From a virus, in the IMG/VR virus record IMGVR_UViG_3300042321_001272, positions 1-28,015 of that record: 28,015 bases of DNA. One strand, written 5' to 3'. This document shows positions 1 to 7,209 of this stretch, piece by piece. A program made the position numbers and the translations under genes. The notes below the pieces were generated by a model. That model saw nothing but the letters and a program-made list of their open reading frames with translations, made no database searches and was not told the DNA's origin. The first letter of the stretch is position 1. Every line of letters starts with the position of its first letter.

Positions 1-348
1 TTGCGCAATACGCTAGCCGACATGATGGCGTTGAATGGTATCGCCAATGCAGAGCGGTATTTCTCGCCGCCGCAACCGCCGCAACCGCCCGCCCCGGAGG
101 CGCCGCCGCAGGCCGATCCGGCGCAAGCGATGGTGCAGGCTGAAACCATTAAGGCGCAGGCCAAGATGGCAAGCGATAGCCAGCGGCTGCAATTCGAGAT
201 GCAAAAGGCGCAGATGGACGATGATTTCCGCCGCGACCAGATGGAGCAAGACCTGATGATCGAGGACGCCAAGCTGCAAAAGTCGATTGATACGGAGGCG
301 GTGAAGGCCGCGCAAATGGTTCCGCGTCAATTCCAGGGTGGGATGTAA
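1..348 (+). CDS. Portal protein, C-terminal fragment (5' end outside window)
   Basis: The reading frame is open at the left edge, so this is the last 115 residues of a longer protein. It has a Pro/Gln-rich linker (PPQPPQPPAPEAPPQ, about residues 24-38). A long charged Gln/Met-rich helix follows (about 42-100). That arrangement is typical of the C-terminal barrel or crown of P22-like podoviral portals, the dodecameric ring through which DNA is packaged and ejected. The downstream small gene, scaffold and capsid gene are the expected neighbours. The TTG at base 1 is not taken as the true start. The family assignment rests on composition and context because the portal core is not in the window. 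Confidence 0.75.
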   Translation: MRNTLADMMALNGIANAERYFSPPQPPQPPAPEAPPQADPAQAMVQAETIKAQAKMASDSQRLQFEMQKAQMDDDFRRDQMEQDLMIEDAKLQKSIDTEAVKAAQMVPRQFQGGM

Positions 349-599
349 TGGACATTCTGCGGCGGGCGGAAAGGGCAAAGGCAATAATCAACGATCCTAT
401 TTTCGTTGAAGCCTTTGATGTGGTATTAAGTAATCAGACTGCGGTTTTCGCCAGTATGGACGCGACCGAAAGTCAGATCATGGAAGCGCATCGGATGGTC
501 CGGGCGCTAAAGGCGGTGAAGGATCAAATCCTGTCAGTGATGATAGACGGGAAAGTCTTTGAGCACCGAATGCAAAAGGGAAAGCAGGACCGTGGATAA
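348..599 (+). CDS. Small conserved phage protein between portal and scaffold
   Basis: This 83-residue, mostly helical protein has no recognised domain. Its ATG overlaps the portal stop by one base (TAATG), so translation is probably coupled. Small proteins of this kind commonly sit between the portal and scaffold genes in podoviruses, but I cannot assign a role. The C-terminus is strongly basic (EHRMQKGKQDRG). The gene overlaps the scaffold start by 8 nt if that gene begins at GTG 592. Confidence 0.75.
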   Translation: MDILRRAERAKAIINDPIFVEAFDVVLSNQTAVFASMDATESQIMEAHRMVRALKAVKDQILSVMIDGKVFEHRMQKGKQDRG

Positions 600-1530
600 C
601 ACGACTGCCGAAAACGGACTGATGGGCCTGATCATGCAGGTGCCAGCCGAGGCGACGGAAGAAGCCCCGGAAGAAGAAACTGTTGCGCAGGAGCAGTCTG
701 ACGAGGACGACGCAGAGAGCGCGACGGAAACCGATACTGATGAAGCCGAGGAAACCGAGGAAGCCGAGGAAGCAGGCGATGCCGTGCAGATGTTCACCGT
801 AAAGGTGGACGGACGCGAACAGCAAGTCCCGCTTGACGAGCTACTCCGGGGGTATTCAGGGCAGGCTTTTATTCAGAAGGGTATGCGTGAGGTCGCTGAT
901 ACCAAGAAACAGGTCGAAGCGGAACGCGCGGATATCCAAGCCCAGCGCCAACAGCTAGTCCAGATCGCAGAGTTGCTGCAAACCGGCAATATGCCATTGC
1001 AGCCCCCTACGCCTCCTGACGAGCGCCTTAGACAGACCGACCCGTTTGCCCATATGGAGCAGACAACGGCCTATCTCATGCAGTTGCAACAGTATCAGAA
1101 CGCGCAAGCGGCAATGCAGGAATTGCAGTCGCGAACCGTGGCCGAGCAGATTGCGCAGCATGAAGCCTACAGGGCCGAGCAATACCAGCTTCTTTTGCAA
1201 TCAATCCCCACGCTGGCCGACCCCGAAAAGAAGGCCAAGGTTGAAAGCACGATGAAAGAAGTCGGGCAGAATTACTACGGGTTTTCTGAGGAAGAAATCA
1301 GGTCGCTGACGGACGCGCGCATGTATCGTGTCTTGCACGATGCGGCGCAGTTCCGGCGGATCATGGAAGGCAAAGCGGCACCTGTGCCAAGCCAAAAGCC
1401 GAAAACGGCGGTTGTAAAACCGGGCGCCAAGGCCAGCGGCAATTCGGCAAATAGGGTGGCTGCAAGGGAAGCGCGGGCGAAAGCAATGAGCACGGGGGAC
1501 CTTACCTCGTATCTGTTGACCCCTTCCTAA
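592..1530 (+). CDS. Capsid assembly scaffolding protein
   Basis: The 312-residue protein is very acidic at the N-terminus (about residues 15-65, Glu/Asp/Thr-rich). A short VKVDGREQQVPLDELLRGY segment of the kind seen in many phage scaffolds follows, then long Gln-rich coiled coil. The C-terminus is basic and Ala/Lys-rich, as expected of a scaffold that contacts the capsid shell through a basic tail. It lies directly before the capsid gene. I chose GTG at 592, which has AAAGGGAAAG upstream, over the in-frame TTG at 559, which would overlap the previous gene much more. The role is to template procapsid assembly and then leave the head. This is inferred from composition and position. Confidence 0.85.
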   Translation: MDNTTAENGLMGLIMQVPAEATEEAPEEETVAQEQSDEDDAESATETDTDEAEETEEAEEAGDAVQMFTVKVDGREQQVPLDELLRGYSGQAFIQKGMREVADTKKQVEAERADIQAQRQQLVQIAELLQTGNMPLQPPTPPDERLRQTDPFAHMEQTTAYLMQLQQYQNAQAAMQELQSRTVAEQIAQHEAYRAEQYQLLLQSIPTLADPEKKAKVESTMKEVGQNYYGFSEEEIRSLTDARMYRVLHDAAQFRRIMEGKAAPVPSQKPKTAVVKPGAKASGNSANRVAAREARAKAMSTGDLTSYLLTPS

Positions 1531-1542
1531 AGGAACCCGGCA

Positions 1543-2541
1543 ATGACTGCCAATGCAAATACCAACCTGACGTATAACGTCACCACGATCCGCGAAGACC
1601 TCCAGGAAGCCTACACGTTTCTGGACAACATCCTCGATACGCCGTTCCAGTCGGCAATCGGGCGCGGGAAAACGCCCAACCGCTATTTCGAATGGGTGGA
1701 AGTGAACCTTGCCGCCCCGAACCTGACGAACCGGGTTATCGAAGGCGAAAACGACCCCGGCAACGATGCGCCGACAAACGGCACCAAACTGGCAAACTAC
1801 ACCCAGCTTTCGGACATGATTTCCGAGGTTTCTTCGACTGCCGAGGCGGTCGACGGCGCCGGCAACATTCAGGCGATGGCGAAGCAAATCGACCTGAAAA
1901 TCAAGGAATTGCGGATCGGCATGGAAGCCATGCTTCTGCAAAACATCGCGGCGAACGCTGGCGCGGCGGGCACCGCGCGGGCCACGGCGGGCCTTCCGGC
2001 CTTCCTGCGCACCAACGTCAGCCGCGCCACGGCGGGCACTCCTGGCACCAACCCGACGCTCTCCGGCACCACGGCGGGCTTCCCGAACGCGGCGGCTGGC
2101 GACGGCACCGTGCGGGCGCTGACCGAAACGCTGTTTAACGATGTCATCGCATCGTGCTGGCGCAACGGCGGGCAGCCGTCGATTGTGCTCTGCGGCGATC
2201 TTGTGAAGCGCAAGATTTCGTCCACGTTCAGCGGCACCTCGACCCGGTATCAGGAGTTCAAGGACAAAAAGATTAACGCGGCGGTCGATATCTACGTCTC
2301 GGATTTCGGCCAGCTTCAAGTCCTGCCGACGCGCTATCTGGAAACGCGCACCACGGCAGGGCGTGACGTGTTTATCCTTGACCCGCGCTATGCGCAGGTG
2401 AAGTTCCTGCAAACGATGAAGCAGGAGCCGCTTGCCAAGACGGGCCACTCGGAACGCCGTATGATTTCGGTGGAATACGGCCTGCAAGTGGACTCCGAAA
2501 AGGCGCACGGCATTGTCGCGGATATCAACGGCGCGCTGTAA
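1543..2541 (+). CDS. Major capsid protein, SU10-like (DUF5309 type)
   Basis: The 332-residue protein matches the SU10-type capsid family in pattern. It has an early TPFQSAIGRGKTPNRYFEW segment (about residues 32-50), a charged helix carrying the ELRIGMEAMLL run, and a C-terminal SVEYGLQVDSEKAHGI motif close to the end. It has an HK97-like fold by family knowledge and forms the icosahedral shell. The start ATG lies 12 nt after the scaffold stop and has AAAGGAA upstream. A strong hairpin follows the stop codon, which fits a highly expressed late gene partly insulated from the genes downstream. Confidence 0.92.
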   Translation: MTANANTNLTYNVTTIREDLQEAYTFLDNILDTPFQSAIGRGKTPNRYFEWVEVNLAAPNLTNRVIEGENDPGNDAPTNGTKLANYTQLSDMISEVSSTAEAVDGAGNIQAMAKQIDLKIKELRIGMEAMLLQNIAANAGAAGTARATAGLPAFLRTNVSRATAGTPGTNPTLSGTTAGFPNAAAGDGTVRALTETLFNDVIASCWRNGGQPSIVLCGDLVKRKISSTFSGTSTRYQEFKDKKINAAVDIYVSDFGQLQVLPTRYLETRTTAGRDVFILDPRYAQVKFLQTMKQEPLAKTGHSERRMISVEYGLQVDSEKAHGIVADINGAL

Positions 2542-2548
2542 GAAACAG

Positions 2549-2572
2549 GCGGTCCCCGGTGACGGGGTCCGC
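2549..2572 (+). terminator. Hairpin terminator after the capsid gene
   Basis: GCGGTCCCCG (2549-2558) pairs with CGGGGTCCGC (2563-2572) across a GTGA loop, with one T-T mismatch. The tail is TTTCCCTTT. It sits 7 nt after the capsid stop and probably acts as a partial Rho-independent terminator or mRNA-stabilising hairpin, since related late genes continue downstream without an obvious new promoter. Confidence 0.6.
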
Positions 2573-2591
2573 TTTCCCTTTGGAGAGAGCA

Positions 2592-2744
2592 ATGACGAAA
2601 ATCAGGATCACGACTGACCGGCTTCCGCACCATCCGCCCAACGGGACGGAATATGAGGAGGAGGATGAAATGGCCGCGCGCCTTGTGGAAATGGGCTTGG
2701 CCGTTTTTGTCGAAGAAAAGACAAGGAAGCCGCGCCGTGACTAA
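2592..2744 (+). CDS. Small acidic protein following the capsid gene
   Basis: This 50-residue protein has an acidic centre (GTEYEEEDEMAARLVEMGLA) and a basic tail (KTRKPRRD). The ATG at 2592 has a strong GGAGAGAG ribosome-binding site. An in-frame upstream start would lie within the capsid terminator hairpin. The pattern of an acidic patch followed by AARLVEMGLAV resembles small head-associated phage proteins that recognise a lysine/valine-limited surface, but I cannot name a family. It overlaps the next gene by 8 nt. Confidence 0.65.
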   Translation: MTKIRITTDRLPHHPPNGTEYEEEDEMAARLVEMGLAVFVEEKTRKPRRD

Positions 2745-3030
2745 CGAATACGGGGTGGCCGAGACAGTCACCATTGAGGATGACAAGATCGTCAAATCCA
2801 GGTCGCAAGATGTGACCGGGATGCTGGACTACATCAAGGAGTTTGCGGAGGTTGCGCCTTCCATGCATGGGGATGCTGCATGGCGTTTCGTCGGGCGCAT
2901 TCCGGTCGTCGTGATGGAACAATGGATCAAGGAATGCGGCGCCAAGTTCGGTTCGCAGGAATTGAACGAATACATCAGGAAAAAGCTGATGAGCGGAGAG
3001 TTTTCCAAGCTGGTCGTCAAGGGTTACTGA
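2737..3030 (+). CDS. Conserved small phage protein downstream of capsid
   Basis: This 97-residue protein carries the segment VVMEQWIKECGAKFGSQELN followed by a basic KKLMSGEF stretch near the C-terminus. Similar small proteins follow SU10-like capsid genes in other podoviruses, but their function is unknown to me. I chose GTG at 2737, which overlaps the preceding stop by 8 nt and has AAGGAAG about 9 nt upstream. The longer in-frame ATG at 2653 would lie deep inside the previous gene and add a Trp/Arg-rich leader that looks artefactual. Confidence 0.75.
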   Translation: MTNEYGVAETVTIEDDKIVKSRSQDVTGMLDYIKEFAEVAPSMHGDAAWRFVGRIPVVVMEQWIKECGAKFGSQELNEYIRKKLMSGEFSKLVVKGY

Positions 3031-3031
3031 A

Positions 3032-3361
3032 ATGACCGATACCCCCTTGTCCACACAACTAGAGGGTGTAAAGATAGCTATGGATGCGGTCCAACTGGCG
3101 CGGGTGGCAACTATGGTCGAAGGGCAAGGTGCAATGCTCAAAACCATCCGGGATGATGTCGAACATACTGGCAAGCAGCTTAGCCAGATGCAGCGCGATA
3201 TCGACGGCTTGAAACGCGACGTGGGCGAGATGAAGCCGATCACTCAGCAATTCAGCAATCTGCGCAACATGGGGTTGGGGATGATTATCCTGCTTTCCAT
3301 GATGGGCGGCACCGTCTTTGCGATCTGGCAGTATGCCAAATCGGTCATGCTCGGGCAGTGA
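3032..3361 (+). CDS. Coiled-coil protein with one C-terminal membrane helix (XhlA-like architecture)
   Basis: The 109-residue protein has a heptad-like helix over about residues 25-75 (DDVEHTGKQLSQMQRDIDGL). One hydrophobic segment follows near residues 80-102 (GLGMIILLSMMGGTVFAIW), with a short basic tail. The architecture of a coiled coil followed by a single C-terminal membrane anchor resembles XhlA-type lysis accessory proteins. That role is inference only; a virion membrane-contact protein would look similar. Its stop overlaps the next start by one base (TGATG). Confidence 0.75.
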   Translation: MTDTPLSTQLEGVKIAMDAVQLARVATMVEGQGAMLKTIRDDVEHTGKQLSQMQRDIDGLKRDVGEMKPITQQFSNLRNMGLGMIILLSMMGGTVFAIWQYAKSVMLGQ

Positions 3362-3537
3362 TGCGAGTTGACGTTCCGCCCCGTTTGACGTATGCCAGAA
3401 ACCAGGCGGGGGACTTGTGTTTCTTCTCGAACGGCAAGCCGGTCGGGACGATCAAGAGAGACGATCTCCCGCAGATGATACTCGCGGCGGCAAGGGAGTT
3501 GCAGGCCGTAAAGCATGGGGCGGGGAATGAGCCTTGA
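3361..3537 (+). CDS. Small hypothetical protein (58 aa)
   Basis: The frame starts with ATG at 3361, sharing one base with the previous TGA, and ends at TGA 3535-3537. The product (MRVDVPPRLTYARNQAG...) has a short beta-rich start and a C-terminal helix. No family is recognised. The tight coupling on both sides (TGATG upstream, an 11-nt overlap with the next gene) and normal codon use support it as a real small late gene. Confidence 0.6.
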   Translation: MRVDVPPRLTYARNQAGDLCFFSNGKPVGTIKRDDLPQMILAAARELQAVKHGAGNEP

Positions 3538-3757
3538 TACAAGTCTAGAGGTTGCCGACCGGGTTGTCGGGCGCGTCCAGAGCGGCGTAGTGCCGTTCCG
3601 GGCGATGAATGCAACCGAGGAATACCATGTCATCGCGGCGTTACGGTATTACCGTGATATCGCGTTGAAGGCGGCTGAGGTCGCGGCAGAGAACATCAGA
3701 ATGGCGGAAGAATTGGACGCTTACCGGAAAAGAGCGGCTGACGGTATCAACATCTAG
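3527..3757 (+). CDS. Small helical hypothetical protein (76 aa)
   Basis: The product is largely helical (ATEEYHVIAALRYYRDIALK, then Ala/Glu-rich) with no recognised domain. I prefer ATG 3527 because a GGGGCGGGGA purine tract lies just upstream. ATG 3515, four codons earlier, would place that tract inside the gene. It overlaps the preceding 58-aa gene by 11 nt and is followed 9 nt later by the exported protein gene, with GGGGGAAG before that start. Confidence 0.65.
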   Translation: MSLDTSLEVADRVVGRVQSGVVPFRAMNATEEYHVIAALRYYRDIALKAAEVAAENIRMAEELDAYRKRAADGINI

Positions 3758-3766
3758 GGGGAAGCT

Positions 3767-4036
3767 ATGTGGAAACTCGCGGCGATCATGGCGCTTGCGG
3801 CCAGCCCGGCAGCGGCGAATTGCGCGGATACTCCGAGTGTGGTCGAGTATTTGGCGACTCAGTTCGGGGAGAGCATCCAGGCTACGGGCTTGGATAATGA
3901 CGGTTTCGCGATGGTGGTATGGGCCAACCGCGAGACGGGGACATGGACGGTCACGGTATCGTCTGCGGAAGGCGTCACATGCGTGATCAGCGCCGGTTCG
4001 ATGTATGAGCGGGAAGCGGACGGGGAGCCGGTTTGA
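3767..4036 (+). CDS. Small exported protein with signal peptide
   Basis: The 89-residue product begins with a classic signal peptide: MWK, a hydrophobic LAAIMALAASPAAA core, and probable cleavage after AAA near residue 17. The mature part is about 70 residues with two cysteines (near residues 19 and 72) that could form a disulfide in the periplasm. No family is recognised. Exported phage proteins in late operons may act in lysis or superinfection exclusion, but nothing here decides between these. GGGGGAAG precedes the ATG. The stop overlaps the next gene's TTG start (TTGA). Confidence 0.7.
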   Translation: MWKLAAIMALAASPAAANCADTPSVVEYLATQFGESIQATGLDNDGFAMVVWANRETGTWTVTVSSAEGVTCVISAGSMYEREADGEPV

Positions 4037-5136
4037 AAACGCCGCGCCAGATTGCTGCTGAGAAGGCGGTTGCGGAAGCCGGGGGCAACAAGTCGGAAGC
4101 CGCCCGGCGGATGGGCGTAGACCGAACGGCGGTTCGCGATCTGTTGCGGCGGGCGCGCAAGAACGATGAAGCTGTTGAGGCTGCCATGCGGCATGTCGGG
4201 ACAGAAATCGTGCCGAATGGCATGTGGGTCAAGACCAAGCCGGAAGGCGATACGCCGGGCTATTCGGTGTATCTGCGGCCGCAGGATGATCAGGTCAGCA
4301 TCGCGGAGAGGATGCGTGAGGTTTTCGAGACCATCACGCCCGCCCCTGCGGCGCCTGCCCCGCCTTACACGGGCGCCGATCTGGCAACGCTTTATCTGCT
4401 GGCGGATGCTCACCTTGGCCTGATGGCATGGGGCAAGGAGACGGGCGAGGATTGGGACTTGGCGAAGGGAGACAAAAGGCTGCGCGATTGGATCGGGCAA
4501 TGCATCGCGGCTTCTCCGGCGTCCAGGGTGGGCGTCATACTGAGTATCGGTGACACAACCCACGCCAATGACTACAGCAACCAGACGCCTCGCTCCAAGC
4601 ATGTGCTCGACGTAGACACGCGGCATTACAAGACGATTGACGTTGCGGTCAAGGCGCTGGTCTATGCGACGGATATGGCTCTTGAAAGGCATCAGCACGT
4701 TGTCGTCGCGATCCTGCCGGGCAACCACGATCCTGAGGCGTATATCGCTCTGCGCATGGGCCTGTATTACCGCTACATCAATGATGAGCGTGTGACGGTC
4801 CACAATGATCCGGGCGAGTTCTGGGTGTATCAGCATGGCCGATGCATGGTCGCTACGCACCACGGGCACAAGGCCAAGCCGGACAAAATGGTGATGATGC
4901 TGGCCGATGACTACGCCGATATATGGGGCAACACGCGGTTTCGTTTTCTGTTCACCGGGCATTTCCATCATTACAAGGCGTCAGATATCGGTGGGGTGCA
5001 ATGGGAGCAATTGCGGGCCATGTCGGCCCGAGACGCTAACGCTGTGTCGAATGCCTATGTCGGCAGGGCGCAGCTTCAAGCCGTCACCCTGCACAAGGAG
5101 CGCGGAGAGGTTCACCGGGTCAAGGTGAACGTGTGA
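4033..5136 (+). CDS. HTH domain fused to calcineurin-like metallophosphoesterase
   Basis: The 367-residue protein has two parts. Residues 4-43 form a Fis/resolvase-like helix-turn-helix (GGNKSEAARRMGVDRTAVRD). From residue 115 the metallophosphoesterase signature appears in order: DAH (125-127), GD (173-174), GNHD (230-233), HHGH (276-279) and GHFHH (309-313). These are the ligands for a binuclear metal centre. The family hydrolyses phosphodiesters, including nucleic acid or nucleotide substrates, so a DNA-directed nuclease or phosphatase is plausible. A TTG start at 4033 gives a TTGA overlap with the exported protein gene. It closes the rightward late operon and converges with the leftward operon only 4 nt away. 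Confidence 0.85.
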   Translation: MKTPRQIAAEKAVAEAGGNKSEAARRMGVDRTAVRDLLRRARKNDEAVEAAMRHVGTEIVPNGMWVKTKPEGDTPGYSVYLRPQDDQVSIAERMREVFETITPAPAAPAPPYTGADLATLYLLADAHLGLMAWGKETGEDWDLAKGDKRLRDWIGQCIAASPASRVGVILSIGDTTHANDYSNQTPRSKHVLDVDTRHYKTIDVAVKALVYATDMALERHQHVVVAILPGNHDPEAYIALRMGLYYRYINDERVTVHNDPGEFWVYQHGRCMVATHHGHKAKPDKMVMMLADDYADIWGNTRFRFLFTGHFHHYKASDIGGVQWEQLRAMSARDANAVSNAYVGRAQLQAVTLHKERGEVHRVKVNV

Positions 5137-5140
5137 CGGC

Positions 5141-5569
5141 CTAAGAGCGGGCGTCATCTGCAAGGCGGGTCACAGCCCAACCTGGCAAGATAAGGGAGCC
5201 TTCAAAATCGGCGCCTAATAGCGTGACACCGCGCCAGTCGCATCCGATCAAGTTGGCGTTGCGAACACGTGCCCCTGAAAAATCTGCGCCGGACAGGATA
5301 GCACCTTCCATATCGACACCATCCATATCCGCGCCGAGGAAATTGCACCCGGTCAAGTCGGCGTCACGAAACTCGGCATGTGTCAGGACCGCGCCGCTAA
5401 AGTCGCAACGCCGCAAGTCGGACTCGCTGAAACCGGCGGCTGATAGCAGCGCTCCGCGAAAGTGCGAGCCATACCATACGCGTTTCGAGAGGTTGCGAAA
5501 GCGCAAGTCCTTGCCGCTAAGATCGACTTCCTCCCCGGCGGGTAGGGCGTCCAATTCTTCCTGTGTCAT
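5141..5569 (-). CDS. Pentapeptide-repeat protein
   Basis: The 142-residue protein is built of A(D/N)LXX-type pentapeptides over most of its length, for example ADLTGCNFLGADMDGVDMEG, following an N-terminal MTQEELDALPAGEEV cap. Such repeats fold into a right-handed quadrilateral beta helix. Some members (Qnr, MfpA) mimic DNA and bind gyrase, while others have no known partner, so the target here is undecided. The start at 5569 has GGAGA upstream and an ATGA overlap with the membrane protein gene. A longer in-frame start at 5602 lies inside that gene. This is the last gene of the leftward operon. Confidence 0.85.
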   Translation of the reverse strand: MTQEELDALPAGEEVDLSGKDLRFRNLSKRVWYGSHFRGALLSAAGFSESDLRRCDFSGAVLTHAEFRDADLTGCNFLGADMDGVDMEGAILSGADFSGARVRNANLIGCDWRGVTLLGADFEGSLILPGWAVTRLADDARS

Positions 5570-5805
5570 TCTGTGTCTCCCTTCCGCGCCAGCCAGCGCC
5601 ACTTCACACCATCGTTATGCATATGGCCTAATGCAACCCCGCCGTAGCAAAGACCCGTAAACAGAGAAGCACCCACTATCGCGATGTTCCCCACTGATTC
5701 GGTCTCCAGACGGACGCCGGCGACAGCGAGAAACAGCGTCAAATACCCGTAAATGGCAAAAGGCGCCACAACGGGCAAAAGCCACTTGAAGTCGAAGTTG
5801 GTCAT
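5566..5805 (-). CDS. Small inner-membrane protein, two helices
   Basis: The 79-residue protein has two hydrophobic segments, about residues 8-31 (LLPVVAPFAIYGYLTLFLAV) and 40-60 (NIAIVGASLFTGLCYGGVAL). A polar basic tail (KWRWLARKGD) probably lies in the cytoplasm. No family is recognised. It is coupled by ATGA overlaps to genes on both sides. An early small membrane protein in a leftward phage operon could be a superinfection-exclusion factor, but there is no direct evidence. Confidence 0.7.
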   Translation of the reverse strand: MTNFDFKWLLPVVAPFAIYGYLTLFLAVAGVRLETESVGNIAIVGASLFTGLCYGGVALGHMHNDGVKWRWLARKGDTE

Positions 5806-6218
5806 GATCCGTTTCCTTTTTTGTCCAGCATGTCGCTTCTAGCGTCCGATGCCATTGCAAGTTCGGCCTCAGAGAACGTATGGACCTCTGCCTCTCCGCG
5901 CCGCAAAGCTGTGATGATGTTCCTTTCCTTCCGGGTCAGCAGGGCCTTCACCAAGTCATCCATTCTTCCTTCCGCGCCATGCAGCGCCACTGCAAGTTTC
6001 GCCTGAAGCTCTGCGATCCGGGCGGCTGCTTCATCTGGCAGCGGGGCGAAGGCGACAGGTTCATCAATGTCGCAATCGTTTAAGTTGCTATACCAGACAT
6101 GATCGTCTCCATCCCATACGCATTCCGTCCAAACAAAGTATTCCGGCTCGACTGCAATGCGCCCGAGGCACGTATACCTATCCGGGCGATCCTTCTCAGG
6201 CGGTGGGTTCCAGGTCAT
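5802..6218 (-). CDS. Hypothetical early protein with helical C-terminus
   Basis: The 138-residue protein has an N-terminal Trp/Asp-rich beta part (YFVWTECVWDGDDHVWYSNL) ending in VAFAPLPDEAA. This resembles the ending of DUF551-like phage domains, which close with a W-x-PLP or similar motif. The rest is helical. Assignment to DUF551 is only a resemblance. It has ATGA overlaps on both sides within the leftward operon. Confidence 0.65.
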   Translation of the reverse strand: MTWNPPPEKDRPDRYTCLGRIAVEPEYFVWTECVWDGDDHVWYSNLNDCDIDEPVAFAPLPDEAAARIAELQAKLAVALHGAEGRMDDLVKALLTRKERNIITALRRGEAEVHTFSEAELAMASDARSDMLDKKGNGS

Positions 6219-6385
6219 GGGGTGTCCTTCTCTGCTTCCGGAGCGGCAGCCACCGAAGCGGTGCGTAGTTGATCACGGAGGCGCTCAACCTCCGCTTCAA
6301 GGCGCGCGATAGCAGCATCCCGCGCGGATACGTCAGGCGTGGAAGCAGACCACATCGGCGGGGTGAACGGTCGGCCCTTAAACAT
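6215..6385 (-). CDS. Small coiled-coil protein (56 aa)
   Basis: This frame begins with ATG at 6385 (complement) and ends with TGA at 6215-6217. It encodes MFKGRPFTPPMW followed by a coiled-coil helix (IARLEAEVERLRDQL) and KDTP at the end. The ribosome-binding site is near perfect (AAAGGAGGAT, 5-6 nt upstream). The stop overlaps the next start as ATGA. These signals make it a genuine gene despite its size. The EVERL helix and final DTP resemble the C-terminus of the gene at 7206-7595, suggesting a shared module. Confidence 0.7.
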   Translation of the reverse strand: MFKGRPFTPPMWSASTPDVSARDAAIARLEAEVERLRDQLRTASVAAAPEAEKDTP

Positions 6386-6575
6386 GGCTATCCTCCTTTA
6401 GCCACTTGTTTTCCACCTTAAGCTCTGCGATGCGATAGAGTAGCTCCGCAATCTTTTTGTCCTTGCGGCGCCCTTCCTCTGCAAGTGTCGCGATCTTGAC
6501 CCGCAAGTCAGCGGCCTCGTATTCATATTCCCGGCGGATGCGCGCTATTTCTACATCCATGTTGTAGTCGCTCAT
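6378..6575 (-). CDS. Small coiled-coil protein (65 aa)
   Basis: Almost the whole product is a charged amphipathic helix with heptad-spaced Leu/Ile (YRIAELKVENKWLKEDSHV at the end). It probably oligomerises or partners with the neighbouring coiled-coil proteins at 6215-6385 and 7206-7595. The family is unknown. It has an ATGA overlap with the upstream gene and an 8-nt overlap with the downstream one. Confidence 0.65.
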   Translation of the reverse strand: MSDYNMDVEIARIRREYEYEAADLRVKIATLAEEGRRKDKKIAELLYRIAELKVENKWLKEDSHV

Positions 6576-6862
6576 GGAGTGACCTCCGGCGTTTCGGGTT
6601 CTTGGAGGACGACCAGCACAGATTTACCAGAGACCGCAAACACAATGTCGGCCATCATGTCGAGGGTGAGGTAGCGCGGGTTGCTAAGCACCTTGGCAAT
6701 CGCTTCCTGGGTATAGGGCAAAAGGTAGCTCAAAGCTTCCACGGTTTGATCGTGAGCGTTCACCTCGTCCACCATTGCCAGCCAAGCACGGCAGCGCGCG
6801 ATCATACGGCGCTGGCGAACGTGAATGTCAAAGTCATCGTCGGTTTCCCAGTGATCAGTCAT
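6572..6862 (-). CDS. Hypothetical protein, degenerate XRE-like HTH
   Basis: The 96-residue protein carries YTQEAIAKVLSNPRYLTLDM followed by MADIVFAVSGKSVLVVL (residues about 50-87). This resembles the end of a Cro/cI-type helix-turn-helix (LTLDTLADI-ALG pattern). The recognition-helix region between QEAIAKVL and RYLTLD is shortened, so DNA binding is doubtful. It may be a decayed regulator or a partner of one. The N-terminus is acidic. It is ATGA-coupled on both sides. Confidence 0.6.
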   Translation of the reverse strand: MTDHWETDDDFDIHVRQRRMIARCRAWLAMVDEVNAHDQTVEALSYLLPYTQEAIAKVLSNPRYLTLDMMADIVFAVSGKSVLVVLQEPETPEVTP

Positions 6863-7209
6863 GGGGTGTCTCCTTTCTGCGCGCTATCGTCGGCGATGGC
6901 GCGAAGGGTGCGTGCCATGTCCGTCAGGCCGACGACGCTGGGGTAAATGGGGCGACCATCGCGCGCGCCTTGCGCCCAAGCTTCTAGGCTCTTTGCTATT
7001 AGCAGCACCTCCCGCAGCCGCACGTTGTCCGCCTCTGCGGTTTCCAGCGCGGCAACACGCTCCGCTCTTACGAGCACCACTCGCTTGCCCCACAGTTTCG
7101 CGGCCTCGGCTACTGCGCGCTCGTCGCCGGTCAGGATCACGCAAGCGCCATTCGGCATTTCCTCGCTTGGCAGATTGGCGCCAACGATTTGAACAAGTAG
7201 TTCTGTCAT
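6859..7209 (-). CDS. Hypothetical early protein (116 aa)
   Basis: The start chosen is ATG at 7207-7209, which gives an ATGA overlap with the upstream gene. A start nine codons further up lies inside that gene. The product begins MTELLVQIVGANLPSEEMPN and contains an AERVAALETAEADNVRLREV coiled-coil segment. It ends GDTP like several neighbours. It has no recognised domain. Confidence 0.65.
   Translation of the reverse strand: MTELLVQIVGANLPSEEMPNGACVILTGDERAVAEAAKLWGKRVVLVRAERVAALETAEADNVRLREVLLIAKSLEAWAQGARDGRPIYPSVVGLTDMARTLRAIADDSAQKGDTP

Noticed and set aside
1201-2592. Long leftward open frame (463 codons) across scaffold and capsid genes
   Set aside because: It is antisense to two confidently identified genes, is Arg/His-rich without any domain, and has no leftward operon context. 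It is a by-product of high GC coding DNA.
3859-4971. Leftward 370-codon frame opposite the metallophosphoesterase
   Set aside because: The rightward frame holds every catalytic motif. The antisense product has no recognisable features or start signal.
5134-5156. Bidirectional terminator between the convergent operons
   Set aside because: TGACGGCC and GGGCGTCA could form an imperfect hairpin over both stop codons, but one pair mismatches and there is no T-run on either strand.
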